This document shows, in pieces, positions 48,539-61,922 of a DNA stretch of 64,000 nt. The stretch is from the NCBI GenBank assembly GCA_008360955.1, contig LUCM01009116.1, positions 200,570 through 264,569 of the forward strand. The letters are read 5' to 3'. The notes beneath the pieces were generated by a model that saw nothing but the letters and a program-made list of their open reading frames with translations, did not search any database and was not told where the DNA came from. This DNA comes from Fasciolopsis buskii. Lineage: Eukaryota; Platyhelminthes; Trematoda; Plagiorchiida; Fasciolidae. Numbering within the stretch: position 1 is the first letter of the stretch; every line of letters begins with the position of its first letter. Both the position numbers and the translations under genes were made by a program.

Positions 48539-51500
48539 GCATTTCATGAAATATTAGGTGTGGGGATAAATCGTAAATTTCACATCGACTTTAGCCAGCG
48601 ATGGACTGACAAAGAGAATAGAGTTCATGCTGTTTGAAGCTTTCGTGATTTAACTCAGTTTCCTATGTATTCTTGGGAAACCGGTTGAGACTGAGGAAAT
48701 TTTGCTGAAGTTTGTTATCCCTCAAATTTTAATGTAGGATATGTTAAAAACAGATATGATACTTACATGATCAATGGTAAAAAATAATAAATGAAAAAGT
48801 ACACTCCACTTTATTCTTTAAGAATTTTTGCTCGTATTTGTTGTATTATTCAAAAATTGTTCTGTTCTCAATTTCAGTTCGTCCGTTCCGTGATTTACAT
48901 ATAGGAAGAAAGTCACAGTCTTGAAAATTCAGACATTCGCGGATATCTTGATAAGGGCATTTAAACACACAATGCAAAATCGACAATCAGTTGGAAGCGA
49001 TATAATTTTGGATTATCTGTATTTCTTTTTGGACACAACCAAATTTGTCTTCCCATCATTTCTGGTCGATCCGTGACTGCTCAATACATCTACAATTAAT
49101 GTCAATTTCGGTTCTTACCAAAAATGGTTGATTCAAATATCGGCCACGTTTCAATGCAATTTCTAATCTGCAAATGAAAACGAAACGTGAATGAACGGAA
49201 TGAAATGCACTGGAAATCTTGCCCTTTTACTCTGTGTGCGCACATGAGTAATCGTGAATGAGGTCACGTTCAGTGACATTTTACATTCCTTCGCAAACCA
49301 CGTATTTCTTCTGGATATCATTGATTCTCTTTTTCTCATATTTGCGTCTAAGTAACTGAACACCCTATGCAGCATATTTTTTTGTTCATCAAACCTTGGT
49401 AACAGACACGAATGTGCTGATTTGGTTTCATTTTTTAATTGTTAAAATATCTTTTGTTTTATGTATTCTACTTGACCAAATTCACTAGATTCCTGGATGA
49501 AAAATCGTTCCCAGGTCTGGGAAGATATTCAACATCCCTTGTGTTGTTTTTTTCGGCACTTGCTATATTTTCCTTTTAAATAAACTTCTGTTTTTATAAA
49601 TGGAAATTATGAAAACTTTCTCCCGTTCATCACGGTATAACTATGCTTTCCTGATGTTTCTACGGCTTTCATTGGTTGAATGAGTGTCCATGCTGCTTGG
49701 TGAAGTATCTCGCAATGTGTGATTAAGTTAACGTATCGGTTACTTCTTCTCAACAAGGAGATGCTTTATTTTGGTATCGTTATCATCGCGGTCAATACCA
49801 TCTCATTTACAACTGAACAACAATATACGAACAGTTTTTTGTTTCAGAAAGAGTAAAGGTTCTGTGTTCCTAGGATCCAGAAAATTCTGATTACCATGTT
49901 GTGTTGTAGACAAGGTGAATATTTATTCGCAAATATGAGATTGGACAGCATGAAATTAATGAAATTGAATGTACAAATTACGTTGCGATTTTTCATGTAA
50001 AAAAGCACCTGGCAAATGATTTTCCATAGGACACAACAGATATTCTTTTCTCCACCGTCTCCGCATGAGCACTTTATCAGTCGATCGATATTTCCAGCCA
50101 GTCTCAACAGTAATTTTTCCATTTCCCTGTCTTTAAGATATCTTGTCCAATATTTTGTTTCCGCGATTCAAATGAGGTGGGCACGATGAAACAGCGACTG
50201 TTCCGCAGAATCAAGAAGCAAAAACTGGCCAGGCTGAGGACGGAAAAAATAGGTGATTAGCAGTACCTTAACACACAACTGATTTGATCAGATTGAAAAA
50301 AATTATCAAGCCATTTTAAATAATGTGTTCACAATCTAGAACCATTGCCCAACCACTTCGTGAGCTGAACCTTAATTCTGTGCTGGAAACCCTGAATATT
50401 TGGCCCGGCATACCGAGGGTCATTGTCACGTCCGTAGTCCAGTAATGTAAAATGAATTATTTTTCTTAATTTCGCATGTAAATTCTATTAGGTTTCGGGA
50501 CGCCCATTTTCGTCTTCGCTGATCGCTTTCGTGCATTGCACACTTCTAATTTTCAGATGCCACTTTCTGGCACGATGACGGCATTATCAAAGACCAGTGG
50601 TTATCCATCTCATTCCTGTTTATAGTAGTCATGATTGAGTCGCCTCGTGCACCATCGTCAAGCTTCTTTGAACGAAACCCAACTCCCGACCACAATTCAT
50701 CTCGAATATTTGTTCACAGTCGTGGAGAGGATGTGAGCCAATGCATGCAGAAGAGCCCCATTATACGCTAGAAGAATTCGTTGACGAGATCAGTTGATGC
50801 AGTTGGGTCGTATCGTGGGCATGGTATAAACCAACCCCCTCTCATATTTCAAGGCAGGCAGTTTTAGGGAGATTACTTGAGGTTGTCAGTGGATGACACG
50901 GGAAACAGAAGTGGAAAATCACATCGTTATACTGGTCTATGTAGGTTTAATTGGGCTATGGAGTTGGAGTCGACGAAATGCACTTACGCGAGCGTTGGAT
51001 CTATCAGATGATGGCAGCTAATTATCGCAGTCATTGGTTTATCTAAATTCACAATTTTCTCTATTTTACTTCTTTATCTTGTTACCCCGCTGACTGCCGT
51101 CCACGATTCTTTTTCCATTTCCTTCTGAACGTACGTAGCTGTGTCCTAGTAATCGGAACAAGGGCACATCGATGGAAAGTTAATGGTTTAAAACCTGAAG
51201 CTGACTACTTTCTATCGACTTCGAAAAATCAGCGGTTCCAGGAAATCTCATTAATTTTGTAGGCTTTCGCCATTGTTTTTTATCTATATGCTGCGGTCTG
51301 CAGAATGTTTTACTATTCAAGAATCAGCCGTCTGCAATTTCTGCCCGCTTGCATATTCTTTTGTCTTGTTTTTTTCTCAGACCCAATTAAATCTATGTCA
51401 TTAGGGAGAAACATTGCAGTCCGAAGTGAACCTGACATATTACATTAATTTACATTGGATATGCTTGACATCAACACATCTGGGTCATTCGAAGATGTGG

Positions 51501-52454
51501 CCAAAATAAATTCAAACCTGATTCTAATAAATTCAAATACCTCCTATATACATTTAGCGATCGAAAATATGTTCCTCTAGGCAACCGCTCCTCTTTCACA
51601 TTCTGTACCATTGTGCAGTCTGACTTCTTTTAATCTGACGGAGCTGTTCCGCTAGCTTTTCTCTGGAGTATTTCATTTGTTTTAGCCTGTGCTATTATTT
51701 TGGATGCCCAAAGTAAGATTTGTCTGGATTTTACCACTCCATGATTGACTTGTGCTGCGGTGCTCATCACTTACTGAATTTTCTAAGCCCAATTTATGTG
51801 CCACTCACCAGATAGGCGAAGAACCTTATTCAATAGAGCCTTCTATGGGACAAATAAGCTCAGACATTGCTGCGAGTAGCTTTTTAATCCTATCAAATAA
51901 AAGGTGCCATTAATTCGGATCATCTGGTTTCATCGGAGGTTTCACGGTCTGATTTTTAATCATCAGCTAGATTGACAATGGTAGCTGGTTACGCTGATCG
52001 TTGGCGAAACTTAATGGAAGACTGAAAATGCATTTACTCCTGAAATACTGGATTTAGAGGTTCGAAGGCAAAAGGTTGCTTGTTTATCTCAAATTAAGTA
52101 CCAACACAGCCCCTGATATACCCATCCTCGTGGAAGTACGATCCATCACGGACAAAGAAAAGCAAGGTTGGTACGCTGTTCGCAGACTGAGTCTAGTTGT
52201 TTAGGGCTTTTTTTCCTTCTGCGTTAAGCGATTACTTAGAAGTTCACCGAAACGTTTCGGATAGAAAATATTATGAACCGCAGACCTCCTAATGCAAATG
52301 GAATGTCTGTTCGTTTTCATGCGATGAAAGATGGGCTACAGCATTGTGCGTAGTCTTAATCGACTGTATATCACAATTTCTTCGTGCCACCAAATTGAAC
52401 ATATTGGCATCTCAAAACTAGTGCCCTTAATTTTCTTGACTGATTATGCTGCAG
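48539..52454. other. Intergenic sequence downstream of calpain
   Basis: No supported gene. A LINE tail lies at about 50820-51210. A - strand frame at 49844-50122 and a short Lys/Arg-rich + strand stretch at 50186-50260 are unassigned. Confidence 0.45.
50820..51210 (+). mobile_element. LINE 3'-tail fragment (copy I)
   Basis: Decayed coding (a GATGACACGGGAAACAGAAG-like stretch near 50894), GTTGGAGTCGACGAAATGC, GGTTTATCTAAATTC, then a pyrimidine block, AGCTGTGTCCTAGTAATCGG, AACAAGGGCACATCGATGG, and an end near AAAACCTGAAGC. The order matches copies A, B and F. Confidence 0.5.
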
Positions 52455-52545
52455 ATTTGGACGACTACTACGTTGCTCACCCGAAATACTTTAACGCAAC
52501 TGGGCCACTAGTTGATCAACTGGAGTTTCCACCTCCATTTTGGAG
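52455..52545 (+). CDS. Candidate orphan exon, function unknown
   Basis: GCTGCAG at 52448-52454 could be an acceptor and GTATCC at 52546 a donor. Between them a frame reads LDDYYVAHPKYFNATGPLVD then QLEFPPPFW. It has the balanced, protein-like composition of an exon and differs from the repeat-derived frames around it. A second AG (TTTTCAG ending 52577) lies 32 nt after the donor, but the join would stop within a few codons. The unspliced frame continues to TGA at 52619. No neighbouring exons were found and I do not recognise the family. It could be an exon of another + strand gene, or chance. Confidence 0.25.
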
Positions 52546-52619
52546 GTATCCGCTCCAAAAGAAACTACCATTTTCAGGAAACGATTCTTCTGCTGATGAA
52601 TGTCGAATATGGAACCGGT

Positions 52620-54990
52620 GATACGTTTTTCTATGTAGATGCAGGTATGTAGATGACTATCTGGTTATCCGTTTTCAGATATGGTTAAATCAGGAGTTAA
52701 CTGATCACTGTCACTTCCAGCTCTGGTTGTTTGGAGGCCGATTGGAAAATAAGTCTTCGGAGTAATGATTTGTTCCCTATTGTGTCTGTGACGTCAGCTT
52801 TATACGTGGATGAAATTCTCACAGTCATTTTGTCATTTTCAGTCGTCATCTTGGTCTCTTCCTTGCTACATGGAGTCAATATTGTTATCACGCTTTCGTC
52901 ACAGATTGTCTACATCTGCAATTTTGCTTTCAATTGTATTCCCACTCGGGGCCACCCAGGCTCTAGCGAGCTTCATGTTTTACATTTGAACCACCATTAA
53001 GTTTGATGTTTCTAGCGAATTCACCCTCTGTGGATCAGGCTTGCTAGACATTTTGCTGCGCCGCGTCATACTACGGTTTCGCTTGTGTGGGTGCGTTTTC
53101 AACATTGGCTAGAATGGGTTTCTCCTCTACTAATGACTAATGATCTTTGGCTTTCTGTTTCACGTCATGACCAAGCCACATCGGCGTGGCTGCCTAGGTT
53201 AGGGGTGTCTGCGGTTACACTTTTCGAACTTTCCATTCACTAGTCGCAGAAACCTTCCATGCTCCTTCCTCCGATTGATAAATTTATCACGACATGAAAA
53301 CCGGTTTTTCTTCTTATTTTGGCTCGGTCCCCTGTAGCTAGGCATACTTCCACTTTTGCCCATTCGAAAGAACTTACATCTACTCCCGATCTCTTGTAAT
53401 TGCATCGCCTCATAGATCTGCGATACCTATTTTACCTTTGAAACGATCATTCTCCACGTTGCAATGTAGATTACAAATGAGTTCTTATTGACTTAAAAAT
53501 CGTTGCATGAGTTTCACAATAACAACAGCGGTTCAGCTACATGTCAGTTTCATGAAGGTGTGTTGTACATAAGATGCAGGACAGGAGCACAAAATGAACA
53601 TGTATCCAGGGTTATGGTAACACCCAGGGGGATTAATTGTTCCTTCTGCCATTTCCACCAGTGAACGCTCAAAGTGAAGCTGGACACTATAAACTGGACC
53701 TTATCCTGGCTATTTCAGTAATAACTAAATGCTTTCCCTTGTGAGGTACCACGCGGTCTGAATTTCTGTCGCTCTCCTTTCTTATGTTTACTACTCGGAA
53801 TATCATTTCACGTTTAAAATGTACAGCACATTGAGTTCGGCATTTTCCACTAGCCAACTTTTGTCCTTATCTCCTTATTCGTCTTAATGATTATGTTCGT
53901 AGCTTCATTTTTAAGCCTTCTAGTCTTAACCTCATATTTTGTCACATTTTTCTTTGTTGCGACGTTGTTGCTCATTGTTATCCGTTAATCTCAAAGTGAC
54001 CGGAACTCAGAAGTCAGAGATTTGAGGTGCAGATCCGAGTGATGGAGATGCAGAACATGACATCCATTATCATCATTGCCGTTTCTGGTACCACAAAACT
54101 TGCTGTGGATCAGGGGTAGGAATTTCAAACAACACCAAATACACCAGTCCTTAAGGTTGACCTGCGAACCCTCTGTTCCCCTGGCAAACGAGTCCTCCAG
54201 AACCGACTGCATACTGCTGTAATGTACAGTATACCTATGAATTGAAAAAGCTAAAGTCACCGCCGGTCCGAAGACTATGTAGGCATCCGAGACAATTTAA
54301 AAATGAGTTTAATGAAGCAAATGAATATAAAGTAAAAGCAGTCAGAAGTACTGGATGTACTGGAGTGCTCATTGTTCTAAAAGAAGCAAGAAAAATTAGG
54401 CATGAATGTCCATTCCACGAAAGATACCTAAGATCCCAGAATAATGACAGAAAACTATATTTGCAAGACTTATTGGATCCGGTCGTTAACGACGGCGAAA
54501 ACGGGGCACAGAAAGATCGAAGTCAGTTGCTGGATATATCCCAAATGCCTGGCCTGCCTCAACTGGCACCAGCAGTTGAGTATCAGCAATTTGGATTCCG
54601 AAAAGGTTTGCGTACAGTGTAACAGCTTTCAATACTATAGGCGCTACTTGGCGGGCATTAGGTGAACCTACTGCTCTCTCGGACGAGCAAGACGAGACAG
54701 TAATGAAATAGGCCTTTGTTGGTCAAAACAAGACACCATGATTATTAGCAAACATCAAGCCCCAAAGAGGTTACACATACATTCAAAAAACATTTCAGGA
54801 GAGTCAAACTGGTGATTTTTCTAAGATAAATCAAGCCAGTAGAGCCGAATTTACTACAGAAAAAGCGCAAGGAAGCCCTCCCAGTGAATAGATCAACTTC
54901 GCAAACAGTGAATAGAAAAACCTTCGGGTGAAGCAAAATCGAGCGGTTCAGAAAGCAAAAGGAAAAAAGGAACGAAGGCTATTAAAAAGG
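52620..54990. other. Unassigned intergenic region
   Basis: Short frames on both strands. A 126-codon + strand frame at 54242-54622 and a second frame overlapping it (54444-54665, with Cys pairs in IYPKCLACL and KVCVQC) may be decayed transposon coding sequence next to the LINE that starts at 54998, but no family could be named. Confidence 0.4.
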
Positions 54991-54997
54991 TTTATCA

Positions 54998-56430
54998 TCA
55001 TCAACATCATCGTTCAGCGTTAAACAGAAAGGCAAGACTCACTGACCGCTGCCTTTCCCCAAGGTTACATGTGGCTATAAAAGAGTGAACATCTAAGGGG
55101 AACAGGGACTAGACCTACACGCTGCTGCAGCCAATATACGAAACAGTCTAACTGTACAAACGCAGGTGTTTTTAACCATTCTGATTCGATAGAAAATGAC
55201 AGCACGATCGCCACTGTTCACGGTTCACTGCCATATCCTTCATTGTCTCCAGCCAGCAAGTCGACGAGTCTTTCGGAACCCAACCACGAAGGCGTGATAC
55301 ACCCATTTAACTTAAGTTAGCTGTACGTTTTCTCATTCCACGTTGCTACGTCATCTGTTGGCCTCCACATGGCTTTTTCCATTCAGTGGGAGGAACCCGA
55401 AATAGGGCACGGTATGGTTCGCCATACGCAACACATGACCCAACCACCGTAGTCTACTAAGTTCCATACACTGAAACAAGCTGTTCTCAGAAGTGACACC
55501 CAAAACCAGATTCCTAACCACAATATTACTCACTCAGTCACTCCATCCAATCCTAGCCATACTACGTAGACATCGGTGGTGGAAAACCTCCAAGCGACGA
55601 ACATCTCCCACACGCATAGTCCACGTCTCACAACCATACAGCAGAACTGAGCGCACTGCGGCACAGCACACACGACCTTTTAACTTCAGTGACATATCAG
55701 ACCGACGATAAAAGTGCTTCAGTCTAAAGTAAGCTGCCCGAGTCTTCGATATACGCGCGTTTACCTACACTACAGAGCTACCATCGTTCGACAAACAACT
55801 ACCAAGTTAAGTTAAACGGTCTACATTATTAGTTCTTCTCCGCTCAGTACCAAGTTCGGTACTACTATCGTCCAGTCCTGCAACAGCACTTTGCACCTTG
55901 AAGGTGCAAAACCCAAGCCAAATCGAGCGATCGATCTCGAAAGTCTATTTAGTGCCCGTTGTGCATGGTCCGCAGACTCGAACAGACACACCAACTCATT
56001 TGCTTAGTCTAGGTCACATAGCTTCTCTCCATTTCCCAGTTCGACCCCTACCTCCCGGAGACCGCCTAAAGCATCTTCCATCACCTCGTCCATGACGAAG
56101 TTGAACAAGAGTAAAGAGATGGGACACCCTTGTCGAACGCCGCTAGTCGTTTCGAATGAACGTGACAGTTCACCGTATACCCTAACGCGACCATAGGTAT
56201 GCGAGTACAATGCTCGCAACAGGTTCATGAACTTAGTTGGCATACCCTTCCGGTGGAGAGCACTGAGTAGTGCTGGTCGATCCACGCAGTCGAAAGCACC
56301 TTTCAAGTCGAGGAAGACTGCAATCGTAGGGCGGCGGTGCGTGTGGAGCGTTTCGAGTATCTGTCGGAGAGTGAATATCTAGTCGATGCAGTCTCGGGCT
56401 GGACGAAATATTTGTTTTGAAGCGGTCTCA
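54998..56430 (-). mobile_element. LINE fragment with reverse transcriptase (same family as 30115-31530)
   Basis: On the - strand from about 56420: IFTLRQILET, FLDLKGAFDCVDRPALLS (motif A), RALYSHTYGRVRVYGELSRS, FETTSGVRQGCPIS, LFNFVMDEVMEDALGG and a D-L-D that meets a stop before the Y-A-D-D. Further down come LLYGCETWTMRVGDVRRLEV and LRWLGHVLRMANHTVPYFGF (about 55360-55460). The 3' untranslated part (55010-55210) is close to 30130-30350, and the element ends in a GAT-type tail at 54991-55012. There are internal deletions and stops. Confidence 0.88.
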
Positions 56431-57799
56431 CATACGGATTTATGTCGACTCACTAGTGGAGAAGAGCACATGATGCCAACCTCGGTTGTTGTCCGGGTTG
56501 AAATGCCTGAGAATAGAAGCTGGGAAATTGTTTCGTCCAGCGTCTGTCGAAACGAAATACGCCAATGGAGACATCGGACATCAGTTAAGATTGGGATGAC
56601 TTAAGTTTTGGTCTGACGCACAGTGGAATCAAACGTCCCGCTTACAGCACCCGGAATCTAGAGGAGATGGTTATAGGAGTCACACAAATCTAAAAACCCA
56701 CGTGTATCTAGTATACTGCGTCTGAGAAGAGTGAAGAAGAAGATAGATTAACGTAAAGGAATTACAAGCGAATTATGGATGTAGTGTATAGCTTACAGCA
56801 TTCAAATGAAATGGGAATAAGTTGCCATTAATAATATGGGATTCGACATATCTGCTCTCAGAGGAACATGTGACAATAAAAACCAAAATGAAATATTCAA
56901 GTCAGATCATGAAAAATCAGTAGGACAGGTTGCAAGCAAGTGAGACCTGGTGTCTCAGTTGTATACCAGGACCTCTAGAATTTAAAGGCTGTATTTACAT
57001 TGGATTCAAGGAACGTCAAGATGACATCATATTTAGTCGAATTTCTAAGTAAATCAGCACCATGTGCATTTAAAAGGTTCCCATTTTATAAATCATGGAA
57101 GATCTCTAAATTCCAGCAGTCCTAGCCCTACTTAAACATTTCATCATTTAGGAGGATTTCAGTCACCCCGAAATTAATCATGAAAGCGGAATCGCATCGA
57201 GGGCAAGCCCTGATAAAAAACAGTTCCGTAGTGGCTACAGTTACATACTCTGATTCACCATTTATTATGCAATGTCAGACTCAGTAGAAAGACTGTTACC
57301 CGCTACATTGGATCTGCCAATTACTGATAAGTACTAAGATGCAAGAAAGTTGAAAACTGAGCCTCCTAGGGAATGTGACTTTACGATGACGAAGTTATTC
57401 TTCCGGTACATGGTGAACCCCATGCACGAGAACAAGTCAGATATTACGGCAGGCTTGGGGTACGAGGTTTATTATGAGCAGCAGAGTCAGTGATGTGTAT
57501 GCTAGAGCCTCAAGGGTCGTCTCTCGTAAAAAACTGGTAAGTTATCCAAAAGGGGCTAGTCGTGCTTACAGAAGAGTTTATCAATCTTAAGAACGTCAGT
57601 ACTAAGAGCAGACTGTTATAGAAATCACAAAAATGAAGCAACCAGTAGCCAACCGTAGGAGTGGACAACGTATGAAATACATCCTATTCAGCAGAGGTAC
57701 AACAGTTACAAGCATGCGAACGATAAAACGCAGGGGTGCCAATTTGTAACAACGCGAGGTTAAGCAAGACCAACCCCGAAAACGTACTAATCCCAGGCG

Positions 57800-59240
57800 C
57801 AGTCAAATGATAGGACATTTAGCTTAGCCAAAGGAACCAAACAGCAACCTAGCCCTGACCAAAACAGATAAAACCAGAAAGGTTTAAGGCCATTTTTCGC
57901 CAGTCAAATGAAGCCAGCATGGGCATCTAGAAAATTATGAAAACTCCCGAAATGTAATGAGTATGGAACGTAGGAAAATGTTTTGTAGGAGTGGTACTCG
58001 CTACCTAAATACAAAGCTGATGGCTCGGCGGAATGCACCCGACAAACGTTTAGGTACTTGCAGAATTATTACCTATCTTCGTTATGCGGATTTATAATGA
58101 TTTCCTTAGAGTCACAGGGATGTTAATTTAATGGAAAGTGGACATATAGTGGGAATAGTTAAAGGTGGACCTTGACACAAGCTGAATAACTGTCGATCGG
58201 TGTTCTGCATGTAGTACAATTTCTTCGGGAAAATAATTAAAAGATAGATTTGTATCTAAACGTACAGAGTGAATTCATAGTAGAAAAATGTTGTCTAACG
58301 AATCCTGCGCTTTTTTTAAACAAGGTGACAAAACGATCAGAAAAAGGCCAAATGGTTGCGTTTCGCTGCATGGACTTTAGCAAGATCTTTGACTCGTTCA
58401 TCCATAGATACAGGGACCACAAAATGCCATCACGAGATCGGGATAAAAACTCACATTTTTCTTCACGTTTTTTTCAGTCATTTGGTGCAGGGTCTGAGTT
58501 ACCTATACTGCCTTTCCTCTGAACTTGAAAGTAAAAGGTATGGTTCTAAAAGAACAGACTGACACCATTAAAACGTGGTCATCTACACGGGACCCTCACT
58601 GAACTTGGCCAGTTTTCGAGGGTAATTTCAAGAAGAGAAAGTGCGTTAATTCGAATCAAAGAGTTTCTTGGAGATGTCCTTGCCAATGGCATAAATTTAA
58701 TGATATAAAAAATGTGAATCCATTCAAAAATTGTTCGAGCACAGGGAAACAAAAGTGTTTGAGCCACCGTCCATCACCATCGTAAGACTACAACTGAAAT
58801 GTAATGTGGAACCTTGGGCGTCCCACTCGCAGAGGGATATAAATTGCTTAGAAAGTGTACAGAAGCTTACCACCAACGGCATAAAAGTTGCGAAGGCAAA
58901 CTTCACAAATTCGGAATAAGTTATGATTTGACTGAATAGCTCACTCTTATACCTATCAGGGATACAACAAGGAAGGACAACACATTATTTCAGGTGCTAG
59001 CCAGAATCTTTACTACGGCAGTTTGACATCATTATGGAACAAACTGCCAAAACCTGTAATCAGCTGCATTAATCTGAACGATTTTAGGGACCCCCCAGTG
59101 CTCATTGGTTGCGATTGCATCAAGAGCTGGGACACTGAGCAAGTAGGGCATGAATGCACAGCACGCCTGCAGCATCCGATACTTCGCTCGGTGTTTCACC
59201 TTTCAGAAAAGAAACAAAATGCCCACCGTTGAGAGCTAGA
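57800..59240 (+). mobile_element. CR1-like LINE fragment, sense strand
   Basis: Frames on the + strand follow the order of a CR1-type reverse transcriptase. They are CCLTNPALFLNKVTKRSEKG and FRCMDFSKIFDSFIHR (58290-58420; usual L-x-F-L-D-F-S-K-A-F-D-x-V-N-H), then LKCNVEPWASHSQRDINCLE and SVQKLTT (58790-58870; usual L-E-Y-x-x-x-x-W-S-P-x-x-x-x-D-I-x-x-L-E-x-V-Q-R), then SLWNKLPKPVIS (59027-59062; usual V-x-N-x-W-N-x-L-P). There is a large deletion between motif A and the C-terminal part, so the Y-A-D-D region is missing. The 5' limit is uncertain. Confidence 0.72.
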
Positions 59241-60881
59241 GACCTCCACTGCAGCACACCGATCTGGATGCTTCAGTGGTTGATAATTAAATTTTCATCC
59301 TGTGCAAAGTAACCTGACCTGAGCTGCACCTAGTTCTACTGAATTACTCCAACTAAACTCCCTTGAACTGAGGGCGCAGCTGGAGTGAACTCAAATTATT
59401 TGAGTTAACCTAAATCCCCGTAATTCGACGGAGGCCTATCTGTGTCTGAACTCAATCCGGAGTATGCACTCGTGGAAACATATTGATCACATCACGGAAG
59501 TACATAAGCAGATGTTTGGGAACATTTATGAATAAAGTGAAGTAGTCCATGATAAGCCTCAACAGACTATATTGTTCACTTGCGGTTTAAGTTACTTATT
59601 TTCAGTTGATAGCCATCTTCTGTGAAGCGTTGCTTCTCTTTAATTCGCAATTTCACCAGATCTTGATCGAATTTCCTTTGCTATCATCCATGTAACAGGT
59701 CGACATCATCCTGTTCATTTCGAAAATCTTTGTAGATTTTAATTACAACATATCTGGCTGTCATTGAGCTCACTGAGCCCGGTTTTAGTAATTTTTCTTT
59801 AAAAATAGCATTTCGCCACTGCAGTTTGAAGTCTTCGGAAGCATATCTGAAACCAGAAGGATGAACACAGTGAGAGAAGGTTTCGTGATTTCCCATACCT
59901 CATCTTCCGGAACATTAGTTAGAGAACCAGCTCTAAGTTCTACAAAATGAATATTGATAGCTCATTTCTGTTCTTTAACACTCCTAAGCGATATGCCTTG
60001 AGTCTGATGATTTTCAAACGCTCATTGTAGACTCAGATTTTAATCAGAACTAGTCAATGAACTGATGAGGTGCCACACTAATTAGAGCTTTTTCTTTGCA
60101 GTTTCACTATCATATTTTAGTTGCAAAAAAAGTCCACTCACTTGACAGACCAAAGGAACGCGCACGTTAAACATACGTGGTGGAAAAACAGAAAGGGTTT
60201 TGCGCTCAATGGCAACGAGGTTTAGTCTATTCGATGCCACCTGTGCCGGATAATGGGGCTAATTTCACATTGGATAAAAGTGCAAGATTTCTAAGGCTAA
60301 AATAATAGTCATTGAAATTGAAGCGAAAATGAAATCATTATGTGAATTAAATAGTTTCTCGTGTTTTCGGGAACCATTGCTATAGTGCACACTAAATACC
60401 ATCTTCCACAGATCCTAAATCCTTGATCATAATTAAAAATACCGATAAATCAGGGAAGTTGACACGCTGAAATTTCTCATCGCTTGTGACACACAAAGTC
60501 AGTAGGATGATGTCGCTATACTTTAGGCAATCATTGTGGTCGTGTTAAGGTTAGTCCAGAATGCCATGACTCCGTACACAAATAACCAGTTACGTTCACC
60601 TCCATTAGCAAGGCAACCCAACACTATCCCACCAAGCAGCAGTTTAGATACCAATCGCAAGGTGATTGCGATTACTGATCGTAAAATCGGACAGTAACAC
60701 CAAAGGAAAAAACACTGATAATCTTAAGGCATTGTTTGGTGTTATCGCGAAATAATTTCAGAATATCTTAAAACCAAGGTTATTTACCGAAAATGACCCC
60801 ACTGCAAGCCGCTATCCTTTTCTATGCCAATTGGCTAAATATAGACAGATGTTGTGTAACTTGCACGTAAATACAGGCAAT
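59241..60881. other. Unassigned intergenic region
   Basis: No gene or named repeat. The - strand frame at 59684-59896 has no recognised domain. Confidence 0.4.
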
Positions 60882-60954
60882 GGCCGGCGGTGGCCAAGCC
60901 GTTAGGGTCGCGACTATTGCACGTGGTCACGGGTTCGAATCCTCCCAACGCCGA
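60882..60954 (+). mobile_element. tRNA-like head of a SINE, or tRNA pseudogene
   Basis: A-box-like TGGCCAAGCCGTTAGGG (60891-60907) and a near-perfect B box GGGTTCGAATCC (60931-60942) at tRNA spacing. The acceptor ends (GGCCGGCG and ACGCCGA) pair only partly and the T-stem has mismatches, so a working tRNA is unlikely. It is distinct in sequence from the SINE at 39882. Confidence 0.55.
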
Positions 60955-61770
60955 TCAACTTTCTACTTGGAACCCCTCTGCTGGCCGCGGCCTCCCTCCT
61001 GAAAAATAATATACAATGTTATCTCATTCATAAAAGGGCAGTAAAAGATAAAGGATAATTTTTTCTAGCGGCCAAAGCACTGGTAAAATGTAAGCTCTTC
61101 ACCTCGCCGACGTATTCTCGACCTTGGTCACTGATCCAAATAGATTACTCCGAACCTGTGAAGAACCATGGTGCTTGTTCGAGATCGCCTCTAGTATTTC
61201 TGATTACCCGGGACTTCACATCTATTACGATTGGCACATTCGTTTGGTGTTCTCTAGACTATCGTTAGTATTCACTACAGAGCATTAGCGTTTAAACAGT
61301 TTTGTGAAAGCATGGGTAGGTAAAATTTATTCAGTCATGAAATATCAAAATGAATAAGCAAAACAAATCCTAGGCGGATTCAAAAGAAAACATTAGAAAT
61401 TCCTTGGGATGAAAGCTTCACTCTCAAAGCAGAGGTTTTTTAGTTTCCATTATAAAAAAATCAGATCACCCTTAAGAGCTGCCCAGGGTATCAGATAAAC
61501 AAATTTTGGAAGTAATCATGTGACCACAATAAAATGGAATAATTCAAAGAGCGTAGACCAAAAAAATCATCAAAAAGGGTAGAAAAATTTGAAAAAAGAA
61601 AGAAAAAAGGGTCTAAAAGAAAGAAGAAACAATTCAATAAATGCATAAAAATGGAAACAAAAACGGCAGAAAAACAAGAAAGGAAAAACAGTAAAAGAAG
61701 AAAACAGAGAAAACAAAATGAGAAAATAAGAGAAAAGAGGCACATTGGCGACGAAAAAAATTACGATATA
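60955..61770. other. AT-rich stretch before the GAT array
   Basis: No gene seen. From about 61550 it becomes strongly A-rich (GAAAAAAGAAAG-type purine runs), grading into the trinucleotide array. Confidence 0.5.
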
Positions 61771-61856
61771 GATGAACGCGATGAGGATGATGATGATAAC
61801 GAAGACGACAAAGACGATGAAGAAAACATGACGAGAATGGGGATGAAAATGATGGC

Positions 61857-61922
<66 letters not shown>

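Noticed and set aside
54242..54622. 126-codon + strand frame considered as a host gene
   Set aside because: A second overlapping frame is equally open, it abuts a LINE, and no splice structure or known domain supports it.
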